This document shows positions 5,758-12,406 of a DNA stretch of 12,406 nt, one piece after another. Origin of the DNA: Candidatus Sulfopaludibacter sp. SbA3. GTDB lineage: Bacteria; Acidobacteriota; Terriglobia; Bryobacterales; Bryobacteraceae. Below the pieces are notes generated by a model. The model ran no database searches and was not told the origin of the DNA. It worked only from the letters and a program-made list of their open reading frames with translations. Numbering within the stretch: position 1 is the first letter of the stretch; each line of letters begins with the position of its first letter. The stretch is taken from NCBI GenBank assembly GCA_945861255.1, contig CAMAUG010000085.1:1-12406 (forward strand). Reading direction: 5' to 3'. The position numbers and the translations under genes are program-made.

Positions 5758-8187
5758 ATGGCCATTTCCCGCAGTGTCCGGAGTGTATTTACGATAGCGC
5801 TGATTGCCTTGCTCATGGCGGCAGTCGCGAGCGGTCAGCGGCAAACCACTGCCGTCACGGCAGCCGCCACCGATGCCGCCGCCAGCCGACGCGCGCTTGT
5901 GGACAAGTATTGTATTGGCTGCCACAACCAGCGGCTCAAGACAGCCGGTCTGGTGCTGGAAGGTTTGGACACAACGAAAGTTGCCGAGAACGCCGGTATT
6001 TGGGAACGCGTCCTGCGCCAGTTCGGCGGCGGTCAGATGCCGCCCCCCGGACTTCCCCGTCCGGATAGCGACACGGCGACCGCTTTTACCAAGACCTTGG
6101 AGACGGCTCTGGATCGGGCGGCGGTGGAGAAGCCCAATCCCGGCGCCACCATGCCTCACCGCTTGAACCGCGCCGAGTACAGCAACGCGGTGCGCGATCT
6201 GCTCGGACTCGACATCCGCGCCGGCAACATGTTTCCCGTGGATGAGTCGGGCAGCGGCTTCGACAACATGGCGGATCTGCTGTCAATGTCTCCGGCGTTG
6301 CTCGAACGTTACATGTCCTCGGCGCGTATGATCAGCCGCCTCGCGGTGGGCGATTTGAAGATGAAGCCCGTTGCAGACGAGTACGGAAACAGCGGGCGGG
6401 GCCAGCGAAGAGAGCCGGACGCGGAAGACCTGCCGCTGAACGCGCGGGGCGGAGTTGCCTTTCAACACTATTTCCCGGTCGATGCGGAATACGACATCAA
6501 GATCACTTTGCCGATTTTAGGCGGGGATGCGCCCATTCTACCTCCCTATCAATACCGCGTGCCAGTCAAGGCCGGCCTGCACAGTGTGGTCGCCACATTC
6601 TTGCGGGAATCGGCACGGGTGGAGGCTCCGGCGCCGGTGGCCGTTCGCCGCGGCGCGCTTGGGCCGCCCGGGTTAACGGCCGAATTGGACCTGCGGCTGG
6701 ATGGCGCCCGGCTCCAGCGCATACAGGTGCCCCAGCGGAGCGCCGCGCCGGAGATCGCCACGGTGACCGTCACCGGACCGTTCAACATCACTGGCCGGGG
6801 AGACGCGCCGAGCCGCGCGAAAATCTTTGTGTGCCATCCGGCGAATCCCACCCCGGGCGCCAGCCCCCGCGGCGGTGCCAGCACCAGCAGCGGCGCCAGC
6901 ACCACCAATGGCGCCAGCACCACCAATAGTGACGAGGCCTGCGCGCGAACCGTCTTCACCAATCTGGCGCGTCGCGCGTTCCGCCGTCCGGTGAACGAAT
7001 TTGATCTCAAACCGCTGCTTGCTTTCTATCGCGATGGCAGGGCCCAAGGCGATTTTGATGCAGGGATTCAAAACGGTTTACAGGCGCTGCTTGTCTCGCC
7101 GGATTTTCTGTACCGGGTGGAGCGTGATCCGAAAGCAGCGGCTCCCGGCAGCGTCTACAAGCTGAACGACTACGAGCTGGCTTCGCGCCTGTCTTTCTTC
7201 CTGTGGAGCAGCATTCCGGACGATGAGCTGCTGAAACTCGCGGCCCTGGGGAAGCTGAAGGATCCAGCGGTTCTCCGTGCGCAAACGCAGCGCATGCTGG
7301 ACGATCCCCGTGCGGATGCGCTGAGCTCAAATTTTGGCGGGCAATGGCTCTTTCTGAGAACGCTCGCCGGACACAAGCCCGATGCGGACATTTTTTCGAA
7401 CTTCGACGAGAACCTGCGCGCGACCTTTCAACGGGAGACGGAGCTTTACGTGGCCGGTATCTTCCGCGAGAATCGCAGCGTGCTGGAATTGCTCGACTCC
7501 GACTACACGTTCCTGAATCAGCGGCTGGCCGAGCATTACAAAATTCCCAACGTCTATGGCTCGCATTTCCGGAAGGTGATGCTGCCACCCGATTCCCATC
7601 GCGGAGGGCTGCTGGGGCAGGGAAGTGTGCTCACGGTCAGTTCGTATCCCAACCGCACTTCCGTGGTGCTGCGGGGCAAGTGGATCCTTGAAAACCTGCT
7701 GAGCACGCCGCCGCCTCCGCCGCCCCCCAACGTTCCCGAACTGAAGCCCCAGGCCACGGACGGGCGGAAGCTCAGTTTGCGCGAAGCCATGGAGACGCAT
7801 CGCGCCAACGCAGTTTGCGCCTCCTGCCATTCCCGGTTGGATCCAATGGGGTTCGCGATGGAGAATTTCAACGCCATCGGAGAGTGGCGCACGGAGGATA
7901 GCGGAGTCACCATTGACGCTAACGGAAAGCTGCCGAACGGGAGCCAGTTCGAAGGCCCAGGGGGCCTGAAAAAACTGCTATTGTCAAGGTATAAGGACGA
8001 CTTTGTTCAGACTGTGACGCAGAAGCTGCTCACTTACGCGCTGGGCCGGGAACTTGAGCCGTACGACAAGCCGGTGGTGCGCGCGATCGCGCGGGGAGCG
8101 GCTCGCGACGATTTCCGGATGTCCGCGTTTGTGATTGGAGTTGTAGAGAGCGTGCCATTTCAGATGAGGAGGGCTGGAGACAAATGA
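5758..8187 (+). CDS. Exported di-heme cytochrome of the PSD/PSCyt family (DUF1587-DUF1595-DUF1592-DUF1588-DUF1585)
   Basis: An 809-residue Sec-exported protein (signal peptide about 1-26, FTIALIALLMAAVASG). Domains in order: an N-terminal cytochrome c-like region with YCIGCHN (Cys52, Cys55, His56) and a possible distal ligand in GGQMPPPG (Met94); PSD3/DUF1587 from HRLNRAEYSNAVRDLLGLD (about 134-200); a variable beta-rich region (230-345); PSD5/DUF1595 (about 393-455, ARRAFRRPV); PSD4/DUF1592 (about 468-597, DYELASRLSFFLWSSIPD); PSCyt3/DUF1588 (about 608-706) with a second heme site CASCH (Cys687, Cys690, His691) after a seven-Pro run; and PSD2/DUF1585 (about 719-794). The family is abundant in Planctomycetes and Acidobacteria; its reaction is not established, and electron transfer or oxidation in the periplasm is inferred. 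A Gly/Ala/Ser/Thr tandem repeat sits at about 366-391. The stop overlaps the next gene (ATGA), marking an operon. Confidence 0.9.
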   Translation: MAISRSVRSVFTIALIALLMAAVASGQRQTTAVTAAATDAAASRRALVDKYCIGCHNQRLKTAGLVLEGLDTTKVAENAGIWERVLRQFGGGQMPPPGLPRPDSDTATAFTKTLETALDRAAVEKPNPGATMPHRLNRAEYSNAVRDLLGLDIRAGNMFPVDESGSGFDNMADLLSMSPALLERYMSSARMISRLAVGDLKMKPVADEYGNSGRGQRREPDAEDLPLNARGGVAFQHYFPVDAEYDIKITLPILGGDAPILPPYQYRVPVKAGLHSVVATFLRESARVEAPAPVAVRRGALGPPGLTAELDLRLDGARLQRIQVPQRSAAPEIATVTVTGPFNITGRGDAPSRAKIFVCHPANPTPGASPRGGASTSSGASTTNGASTTNSDEACARTVFTNLARRAFRRPVNEFDLKPLLAFYRDGRAQGDFDAGIQNGLQALLVSPDFLYRVERDPKAAAPGSVYKLNDYELASRLSFFLWSSIPDDELLKLAALGKLKDPAVLRAQTQRMLDDPRADALSSNFGGQWLFLRTLAGHKPDADIFSNFDENLRATFQRETELYVAGIFRENRSVLELLDSDYTFLNQRLAEHYKIPNVYGSHFRKVMLPPDSHRGGLLGQGSVLTVSSYPNRTSVVLRGKWILENLLSTPPPPPPPNVPELKPQATDGRKLSLREAMETHRANAVCASCHSRLDPMGFAMENFNAIGEWRTEDSGVTIDANGKLPNGSQFEGPGGLKKLLLSRYKDDFVQTVTQKLLTYALGRELEPYDKPVVRAIARGAARDDFRMSAFVIGVVESVPFQMRRAGDK
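6878..6931 (+). repeat. In-frame tandem repeat, unit about 18 bases, encoding GAST-rich linker
   Basis: Three consecutive 18-base units start with GGCGCCAGCACCA: one ends GCAGC and two are identical with ending CCAAT. They encode GAST[ST][SN] units (GASTSS-like, GASTTN, GASTTN) between FVCHP and the DUF1595 segment. A diverged GGTGCC/GGCGCC unit precedes them. Unit boundaries are approximate to a few bases. Confidence 0.75.
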
Positions 8188-9512
8188 TCATCACGAAGAA
8201 AGCTCTGGACCGCAGGACGTTCATGCGCGGCGTCGGCGTTGCGATGGCGCTGCCGGTTTTGGACTCCATGACCCCGGCGCTGACCGCCGCTGCCTCCTCG
8301 CCCATCCGTATGGCGTTTGTCTACCATCCGGTCGGCATGATCATGGACCGTTGGACGCCCGCCGCCGAAGGAGCCGACTTCGCGTTCAACCAGATCATGA
8401 AGCCGCTGGAGCCTTTCCGCGAAAACATGACCGTCCTCACCGGACTGGCCCAGGTGCAGGGCCGCGCGTTGGGCGACGGGCCCGGCGATCACGCGCGCGA
8501 AGGCGCCACGTGGCTGACGGGGGTTCACCCGAAGCGCTCGGAGACGAATATAGGCTGCGGCGTCTCAGCCGATCAGTTGGCGGCGAAGGAGCTGGGAAAG
8601 CAGACCCAGTTCGCGTCGCTCGAAATCGCGCTGGAGGCCCCCGGCCTGGCCGGCGCATGCGATCAGAACTACAGTTGCGCCTATACGAATACGGTTTCCT
8701 GGAAGACTCCCACGCTGCCTCTGCCCATGGAAGTGAATCCGCGCGTGATCTTCGACCGGCTGTTCGGCGAAGGCGACAGCAGCGATCCAGCGGCCCGGCA
8801 GGCCGGACTTAAGAAGCAGCGCAGCATCCTTGATTATGTCGCCGGCAGCATCGACCGGTTGCAGACCAACCTCGGACCGCGCGACCGTCATAAGCTCACA
8901 GAGTATCTGGAAGCCATCCGCGACATCGAGCGGCGCATTCAGAAAGCCGAGCAGCAGACCGCCGAACTGAAGCTGCCGGAATTGGTGCGTCCGAGCGGCG
9001 CCCCCGATACGTTTGAAGAGCACGCCCGCCTGATGATCGACCTGCAGGCCATCGCCTACCAGACCGACATGACGCGCGTGATAACGCTGATGCTGGGACG
9101 GGCGGGCAGCAACCGGCCTTACCCGTCTACCGGCATCCCCGATGGCCATCATTCCCTGAGCCACCACCGCAACGATCCTGAAACCATGGCCAAGGTCGCG
9201 AAGATTGATACGCATCTGGCCAAGACGTTCGCCTATTACCTGGAGAAGATGAAGACCACCAGCGATGGCCACGGCAGCCTGTTGGACAGCACGATGATTT
9301 GCTACGGCAGCAGCCTGGGAGATGCTAACCTCCATACGCACCATGACTTGCCGATCGCGCTGTTCGCCGGCACCCGGCTCTTCCCAGGGAACCGCCACCT
9401 GCGGTATACCTCGGAAACGCCGTTGAACAACCTGTTCCTGAATATGTTCGACAAGGCCGGCGTGCCGTGCCAGGGATTTGGTGATAGCACAGGCCGGTTA
9501 GCGTACCTCTAA
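8184..9512 (+). CDS. Tat-exported HXXSHH protein (DUF1552)
   Basis: A 442-residue protein with a twin-arginine signal: DRRTFMRG (9-16) followed by a hydrophobic stretch VGVAMALPVL, so it is probably exported folded, often a sign of a bound cofactor. It is full length for the DUF1552/HXXSHH family (PF07586). The name-giving motif is exact at His323-x-x-Ser326-His327-His328 (in DGHHSLSHHRND). Other His-rich candidate metal sites are GDHARE (101-106) and HTHHDLP (384-390). Cys159 and Cys165 in ACDQNYSCAYTN and Cys125 are further notable residues. The family resembles DUF1501 proteins, which belong near the alkaline phosphatase/sulfatase fold, but a reaction has not been established to my knowledge. 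It starts 4 bases inside the preceding cytochrome gene; these two families are habitual neighbours, so they likely act together outside the cytoplasm. Confidence 0.92.
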   Translation: MIITKKALDRRTFMRGVGVAMALPVLDSMTPALTAAASSPIRMAFVYHPVGMIMDRWTPAAEGADFAFNQIMKPLEPFRENMTVLTGLAQVQGRALGDGPGDHAREGATWLTGVHPKRSETNIGCGVSADQLAAKELGKQTQFASLEIALEAPGLAGACDQNYSCAYTNTVSWKTPTLPLPMEVNPRVIFDRLFGEGDSSDPAARQAGLKKQRSILDYVAGSIDRLQTNLGPRDRHKLTEYLEAIRDIERRIQKAEQQTAELKLPELVRPSGAPDTFEEHARLMIDLQAIAYQTDMTRVITLMLGRAGSNRPYPSTGIPDGHHSLSHHRNDPETMAKVAKIDTHLAKTFAYYLEKMKTTSDGHGSLLDSTMICYGSSLGDANLHTHHDLPIALFAGTRLFPGNRHLRYTSETPLNNLFLNMFDKAGVPCQGFGDSTGRLAYL

Positions 9513-9530
9513 ACACCTTTCCTTTGAGCA

Positions 9531-9536
9531 AGGAGG
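9531..9536 (+). promoter_or_regulatory. Strong ribosome binding site AGGAGG for the ankyrin gene
   Basis: A perfect AGGAGG 4 bases before ATG 9541, within the 28-base gap after the HXXSHH gene. It fixes the start codon and suggests high translation without need for coupling. Confidence 0.8.
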
Positions 9537-9540
9537 CCCG

Positions 9541-10881
9541 ATGCCATTGTTGACGCGATGGGCGGTGGTTGCCGCCTTGGCGGCCACTCTAACTGCCGCC
9601 GATCTCCGGTTGGTTGACGCTGTCAAGCGGCGTGACCCTAAAGCTGTCGCCTCGCTATTACGTGAGAAGACGGACGTGAATGCGGCGCAACCGGACGGCG
9701 CCACCGCCCTCTCTTGGGCCATCCACTTCGGAGATCGCGCGACGGCGGACATGCTTCTGGCCGCTGGAGCGAATGTGAACGTGGCCAACGAGTACGGCGA
9801 GACTCCACTTACGCTGGCCTGCCTGAATGGCGATGCCGCACTGGTGACCAAGCTCCTGGCGGCCGGCGCGGACGCCAAGGCGGCGCGCTGGAACGCGGAG
9901 ACGGCGCTGATGATTGCAGCGGGCGCGGGCAGTGTGGAGGCGGCGGCCCAGCTCATCGCCGCCGGCGCGGATGTGAACACAGTGGAATCCCGCAAGGGAC
10001 AAACGGCCCTCATGTGGGCCGCCGCCGAGGGCCATTCCGCAGTAGTGAAACTGCTGATCGCCAAAGGCGCCGATGTCAAAGCAGTTTCGAAAAGCGGGTA
10101 CACCCCCGTGCTGTTCGCCGCGATGAAGAACGATGTGGCATCCGTCTGGGCCTTGATCGCAGCGGGAGCCGACGCCAACGTCGCACTACCCGGCGGCGGC
10201 GGTACCGCTCTGAGCGTGGCCGCCTCCTACGCGAGCACCGGCGCGGCGGGGGCGCTGCTGGACAACGGCGCCGACCCCAAACTGGCCGATCGCGCCGGCA
10301 GAACTCCGCTGCATATCGCGAGCCAGTCCGGCCAGGTGGAATTGGCGCGCAAGCTTCTGGCAAAAGGAGCGGCTCTGGGTACCTTAACGGCCCCCGTGGC
10401 CCGCGGTAGCGGCGGTGGTTTTCGTGGCCCCGCGGGTGGTCAAAGCCCTCTATTTTTGGCTGCTAGAGCCGGGCACATCGACGTGATGCGTGCATTGCTC
10501 GAAGCCGGAGCCGATCCAAAAGCCAAGTCTCCCGATGGCGCCACATTCCTGATGGCGGCGGTCGGCAGCGCCAAGGTGGAGGCTGTGAAGTTCGCCTACC
10601 AGCACGACAATGACGTCAAAGCGGCGACCAACGACGGTACCACCCTCATGCATGCATCGGTTATCGGAACGGCGAATGGCGCCACACAAGAAGCGCAGGA
10701 GCGCGTCTGCGACGTGATCCGCTTCCTGGCGGAGAAGGGCGCGCCCGTCGATGAACTCAACTCGGAGGGCCGGACCCCGATCGACCTTGCCGACGGCCTC
10801 CCCATCGATAAGGCGGTCGATTTATTCACCGAACTTATCGTCAAGAGCGGCATCAAGCCGAAGTCGCCTACGAAGCGCTGA
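9541..10881 (+). CDS. Exported ankyrin-repeat protein
   Basis: A 446-residue protein with a short Sec signal (1-20, RWAVVAALAATLTAA) and then almost nothing but ankyrin repeats. Eleven or so units are visible, with the G-T/A-L...A...G....LL..GAD pattern, starting near residues 21, 53, 85, 118, 152, 185, 220, 253, 301, 333 and 366, with a C-terminal cap to 446. Good examples are YGETPLTLACLNGD, GQTALMWAAAEGH and GRTPLHIASQSGQVELARKLLAKGA. A Gly-rich loop (about 284-300, RGSGGGFRGPAGG) splits the eighth and ninth units. Such a scaffold normally binds proteins. Its place between the HXXSHH protein and the copper/heme enzyme, all exported, suggests it binds or organises one of them in the periplasm. 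No catalytic or metal motif is seen. Confidence 0.9.
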   Translation: MPLLTRWAVVAALAATLTAADLRLVDAVKRRDPKAVASLLREKTDVNAAQPDGATALSWAIHFGDRATADMLLAAGANVNVANEYGETPLTLACLNGDAALVTKLLAAGADAKAARWNAETALMIAAGAGSVEAAAQLIAAGADVNTVESRKGQTALMWAAAEGHSAVVKLLIAKGADVKAVSKSGYTPVLFAAMKNDVASVWALIAAGADANVALPGGGGTALSVAASYASTGAAGALLDNGADPKLADRAGRTPLHIASQSGQVELARKLLAKGAALGTLTAPVARGSGGGFRGPAGGQSPLFLAARAGHIDVMRALLEAGADPKAKSPDGATFLMAAVGSAKVEAVKFAYQHDNDVKAATNDGTTLMHASVIGTANGATQEAQERVCDVIRFLAEKGAPVDELNSEGRTPIDLADGLPIDKAVDLFTELIVKSGIKPKSPTKR

Positions 10882-10939
10882 CCGCACGCGACATGATACT
10901 CTGGGCACGGTGGCGGCAGGGAGCGGGACGAGGATGATA

Positions 10940-10946
10940 GAAGGAG
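10940..10946 (+). promoter_or_regulatory. Ribosome binding site for the cytochrome/copper monooxygenase gene
   Basis: GAAGGAG lies 7 bases upstream of ATG 10954 and decides this start. The 72-base gap (10882-10953) shows no clear terminator or promoter, so the gene is probably read with the upstream three. Confidence 0.65.
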
Positions 10947-10953
10947 TCGGACT

Positions 10954-12288
10954 ATGCGAGTTTTCATAATCGGATTGACGATAGCGTCGGCGGCGTTCGC
11001 GGGCGCCAGCTTTACCAAAGACGTAGCTCCCATCCTTTACAAGAACTGCGTGAGCTGCCATCGCCCCGGCGAGATGGCGCCGATGTCGTTGCTGGACTAC
11101 AAGTCCGCGCGCCCTTGGGCCAAAGCGATTCAGACGGCCGTGGTGTCGCGAAAAATGCCCCCCTGGTTTGCCGACCCGCGCTATGGACATTTCCAAAACG
11201 ATGCTCGTTTAAAGCCCGAGGAGATTGAGACCATCAAGGCTTGGGTGGCTGACGGCGCCGTGGAAGGCGACCCCAAGGATCTACCCGCGCAGCCCAAATT
11301 CGCCGAGGGTTGGCGCCTCGGCAAGCCCGACTCCGTCATCGATATCGGAGAAGATTTCAAGGTTCCGCCCGGCAGAGATGTATATCAGAACTTCGTTGTG
11401 CAGACGAATTTCAAGGAAGGCAAGTGGATCCGCGCCGCGCATGTATTGCCGGGAAATCGCAAAGTGGTGCATCACGTGCACTTCAGCGTGCTGGCGGACG
11501 AGGGATCGGCAGCCGTCTTAGCGGTGGATTCGCTCTCGGCGGGACGCTCCTATTTCGATGTTCAGGATGGATTATCGCGGGTGAGAGACGACGCCCCGGT
11601 GGTCAACGACGCCTGCGCGGGAGATGGTGGAATCGCGAATTTGAGCGGCTTCGAAGAGGGATCCTTCGCGACCATGCTGCCCGGTAAGGGTCCCGATGTT
11701 TACGATGTGTTCGGGGATGGCAGCATTGCCAAGTACATTCCCGCTGGGGCCAAGGTACGGTTTCAGATTCACTACGCCAGTCTGGGCGAGCCCCAAGTTG
11801 ACCGGACCAGCGTAGGGCTTTACTTTGCCTCCAAAGTGCCGGAAAGGCCACTGAAGCGAGTAGACGTGCGGAACAGGTTTTTTCTGATCCCGGCCGGGGC
11901 GTCCAACCATGAAGTGAAGCGCTGTTACGAAATAGAGAAGGACAAGCTGCTGCTTGCAATCACGCCTCACGCGCACCTGCGCGGCAAGGACGCCACCTAC
12001 GAATTGGTACACGTGGATGGCAGACGGGAGATCCTGCTTTCCGTGCCGCGTTACGATTTCAATTGGCAAATACAGTACCGGCTGAAGGATCCGATTCTGA
12101 TGGAGAAGGGCAGCCGGATGATGGTTACCTTCCATTTCGACAACAGCGCGAACAATCCGGCGAATCCGAACCCGGCGAAAGCAATCCGGTGGGGCGACCG
12201 CACCGAAGATGAGATGATGGTCACCTGGACCGAGACGCTGGATGCCGCACCCACGCAAGCGCTCAGCGCTTCGGCTGAGAAGAAGTAA
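10954..12288 (+). CDS. Exported cytochrome c fused to a PHM-like type II copper monooxygenase domain
   Basis: A 444-residue protein with a Sec signal (1-18, IIGLTIASAAFA). Residues 19-108 form a small cytochrome c: CVSCH (Cys32, Cys35, His36) with likely axial Met68 in RKMPPW. Residues from about 118 to 430 match the two-lobed type II copper, ascorbate-dependent monooxygenase fold. Compared with peptidylglycine hydroxylating monooxygenase, the CuH ligands would be His173-His174 (VVHHVHF) and His273 (QIHYAS). The CuM ligands would be His339 and His341 (TPHAHLRG) and Met421 (TEDEMMVTW, like the DEM of PHM). All six therefore appear kept. Such enzymes hydroxylate C-H bonds using O2 and single electrons relayed between two coppers. 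The fused heme domain could replace or supplement ascorbate as donor; this is inference. Last gene of the four-gene cluster. The substrate is unknown. Confidence 0.88.
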   Translation: MRVFIIGLTIASAAFAGASFTKDVAPILYKNCVSCHRPGEMAPMSLLDYKSARPWAKAIQTAVVSRKMPPWFADPRYGHFQNDARLKPEEIETIKAWVADGAVEGDPKDLPAQPKFAEGWRLGKPDSVIDIGEDFKVPPGRDVYQNFVVQTNFKEGKWIRAAHVLPGNRKVVHHVHFSVLADEGSAAVLAVDSLSAGRSYFDVQDGLSRVRDDAPVVNDACAGDGGIANLSGFEEGSFATMLPGKGPDVYDVFGDGSIAKYIPAGAKVRFQIHYASLGEPQVDRTSVGLYFASKVPERPLKRVDVRNRFFLIPAGASNHEVKRCYEIEKDKLLLAITPHAHLRGKDATYELVHVDGRREILLSVPRYDFNWQIQYRLKDPILMEKGSRMMVTFHFDNSANNPANPNPAKAIRWGDRTEDEMMVTWTETLDAAPTQALSASAEKK

Positions 12289-12406
12289 GAGCCGCGGCCA
12301 CGGTGCAAGCTGGCTGCGCTGAACGAGCGGCCATCATTCAAGCCAACCGCAATTGAACGGGGCGCGATCCATCCGCACCATGTAGTACGATGGGAATCAG
12401 GTAGTT
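12289..12406. other. Non-coding tail of the window
   Basis: The 118 bases after the last stop hold short GC palindromes such as GCCGCGGC (12292-12299) but no terminator with a T-run, no confident promoter and no coding frame that I can support. They may lead to a gene outside the window. Confidence 0.5.

Noticed and set aside
8565..9398. A 277-residue open frame on the minus strand
   Set aside because: It is antisense to the HXXSHH gene, shows no domain motif, and its codon pattern mirrors the real gene.
11572..12258. A 228-residue minus-strand frame
   Set aside because: It is antisense to the copper-binding half of the cytochrome/monooxygenase gene, whose metal ligands confirm the plus-strand frame.
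1..12406. CRISPR arrays, tRNA or rRNA genes, transposases, attachment sites
   Set aside because: I saw no regularly spaced repeats, no tRNA-like cloverleaf segments, no transposase motifs and no terminal inverted repeats. The only tandem repeat is the in-frame one in the PSD-type cytochrome.

Overview
The window is high-GC bacterial DNA with dense genes, short spacers and start/stop overlaps. The protein families point to Acidobacteriota, most likely a Solibacter/Bryobacter-like soil lineage. These are a planctomycete/acidobacterial-type cytochrome of the PSD/PSCyt domain family, an HXXSHH (DUF1552) protein, an exported ankyrin protein, a cytochrome c fused to a type II copper monooxygenase-like domain, and a tail resembling acidobacterial propeller kinases. 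The taxonomic call is inference from gene content; no rRNA or tRNA gene is present.

Layout. (1) Positions 3-1555, plus strand: the 3' end of queG (tRNA queuosine synthesis), overlapping by 4 bases the start of an exported TPR protein. (2) 1685-3862, minus strand: a CpaE/TadZ-like pseudo-receiver/ATPase followed after 3 bases by murB, probably co-transcribed from an extended -10 promoter near 3916-3924. (3) 3863-4087: a divergent regulatory region with an 11-base direct repeat. (4) 4088-4840, plus strand: an orphan NarL/FixJ-type response regulator whose receiver lacks the usual Thr/Ser switch. (5) 4841-5757: a decayed stretch. It holds the C-terminal remnant of a molybdenum hydroxylase large subunit (minus strand), with an apparent frameshift, and a short plus-strand tail that resembles the end of an acidobacterial kinase/propeller protein. 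(6) 5758-12288, plus strand: a compact four-gene cluster, with junctions of -4, +28 and +72 bases. It encodes a di-heme PSD-type cytochrome, a Tat-exported HXXSHH protein, a Sec-exported ankyrin-repeat protein, and an exported cytochrome c/PHM-like copper monooxygenase fusion.

The four-gene cluster is the most interesting part. Every product carries an export signal, two carry CxxCH heme sites (three in total), and the last keeps an apparently full set of both copper sites of the peptidylglycine monooxygenase fold. I infer a periplasmic or cell-surface redox pathway of unknown substrate, in which the heme domains could supply electrons to the copper enzyme in place of ascorbate. The component families are known, but I do not know of an established function for the combination.
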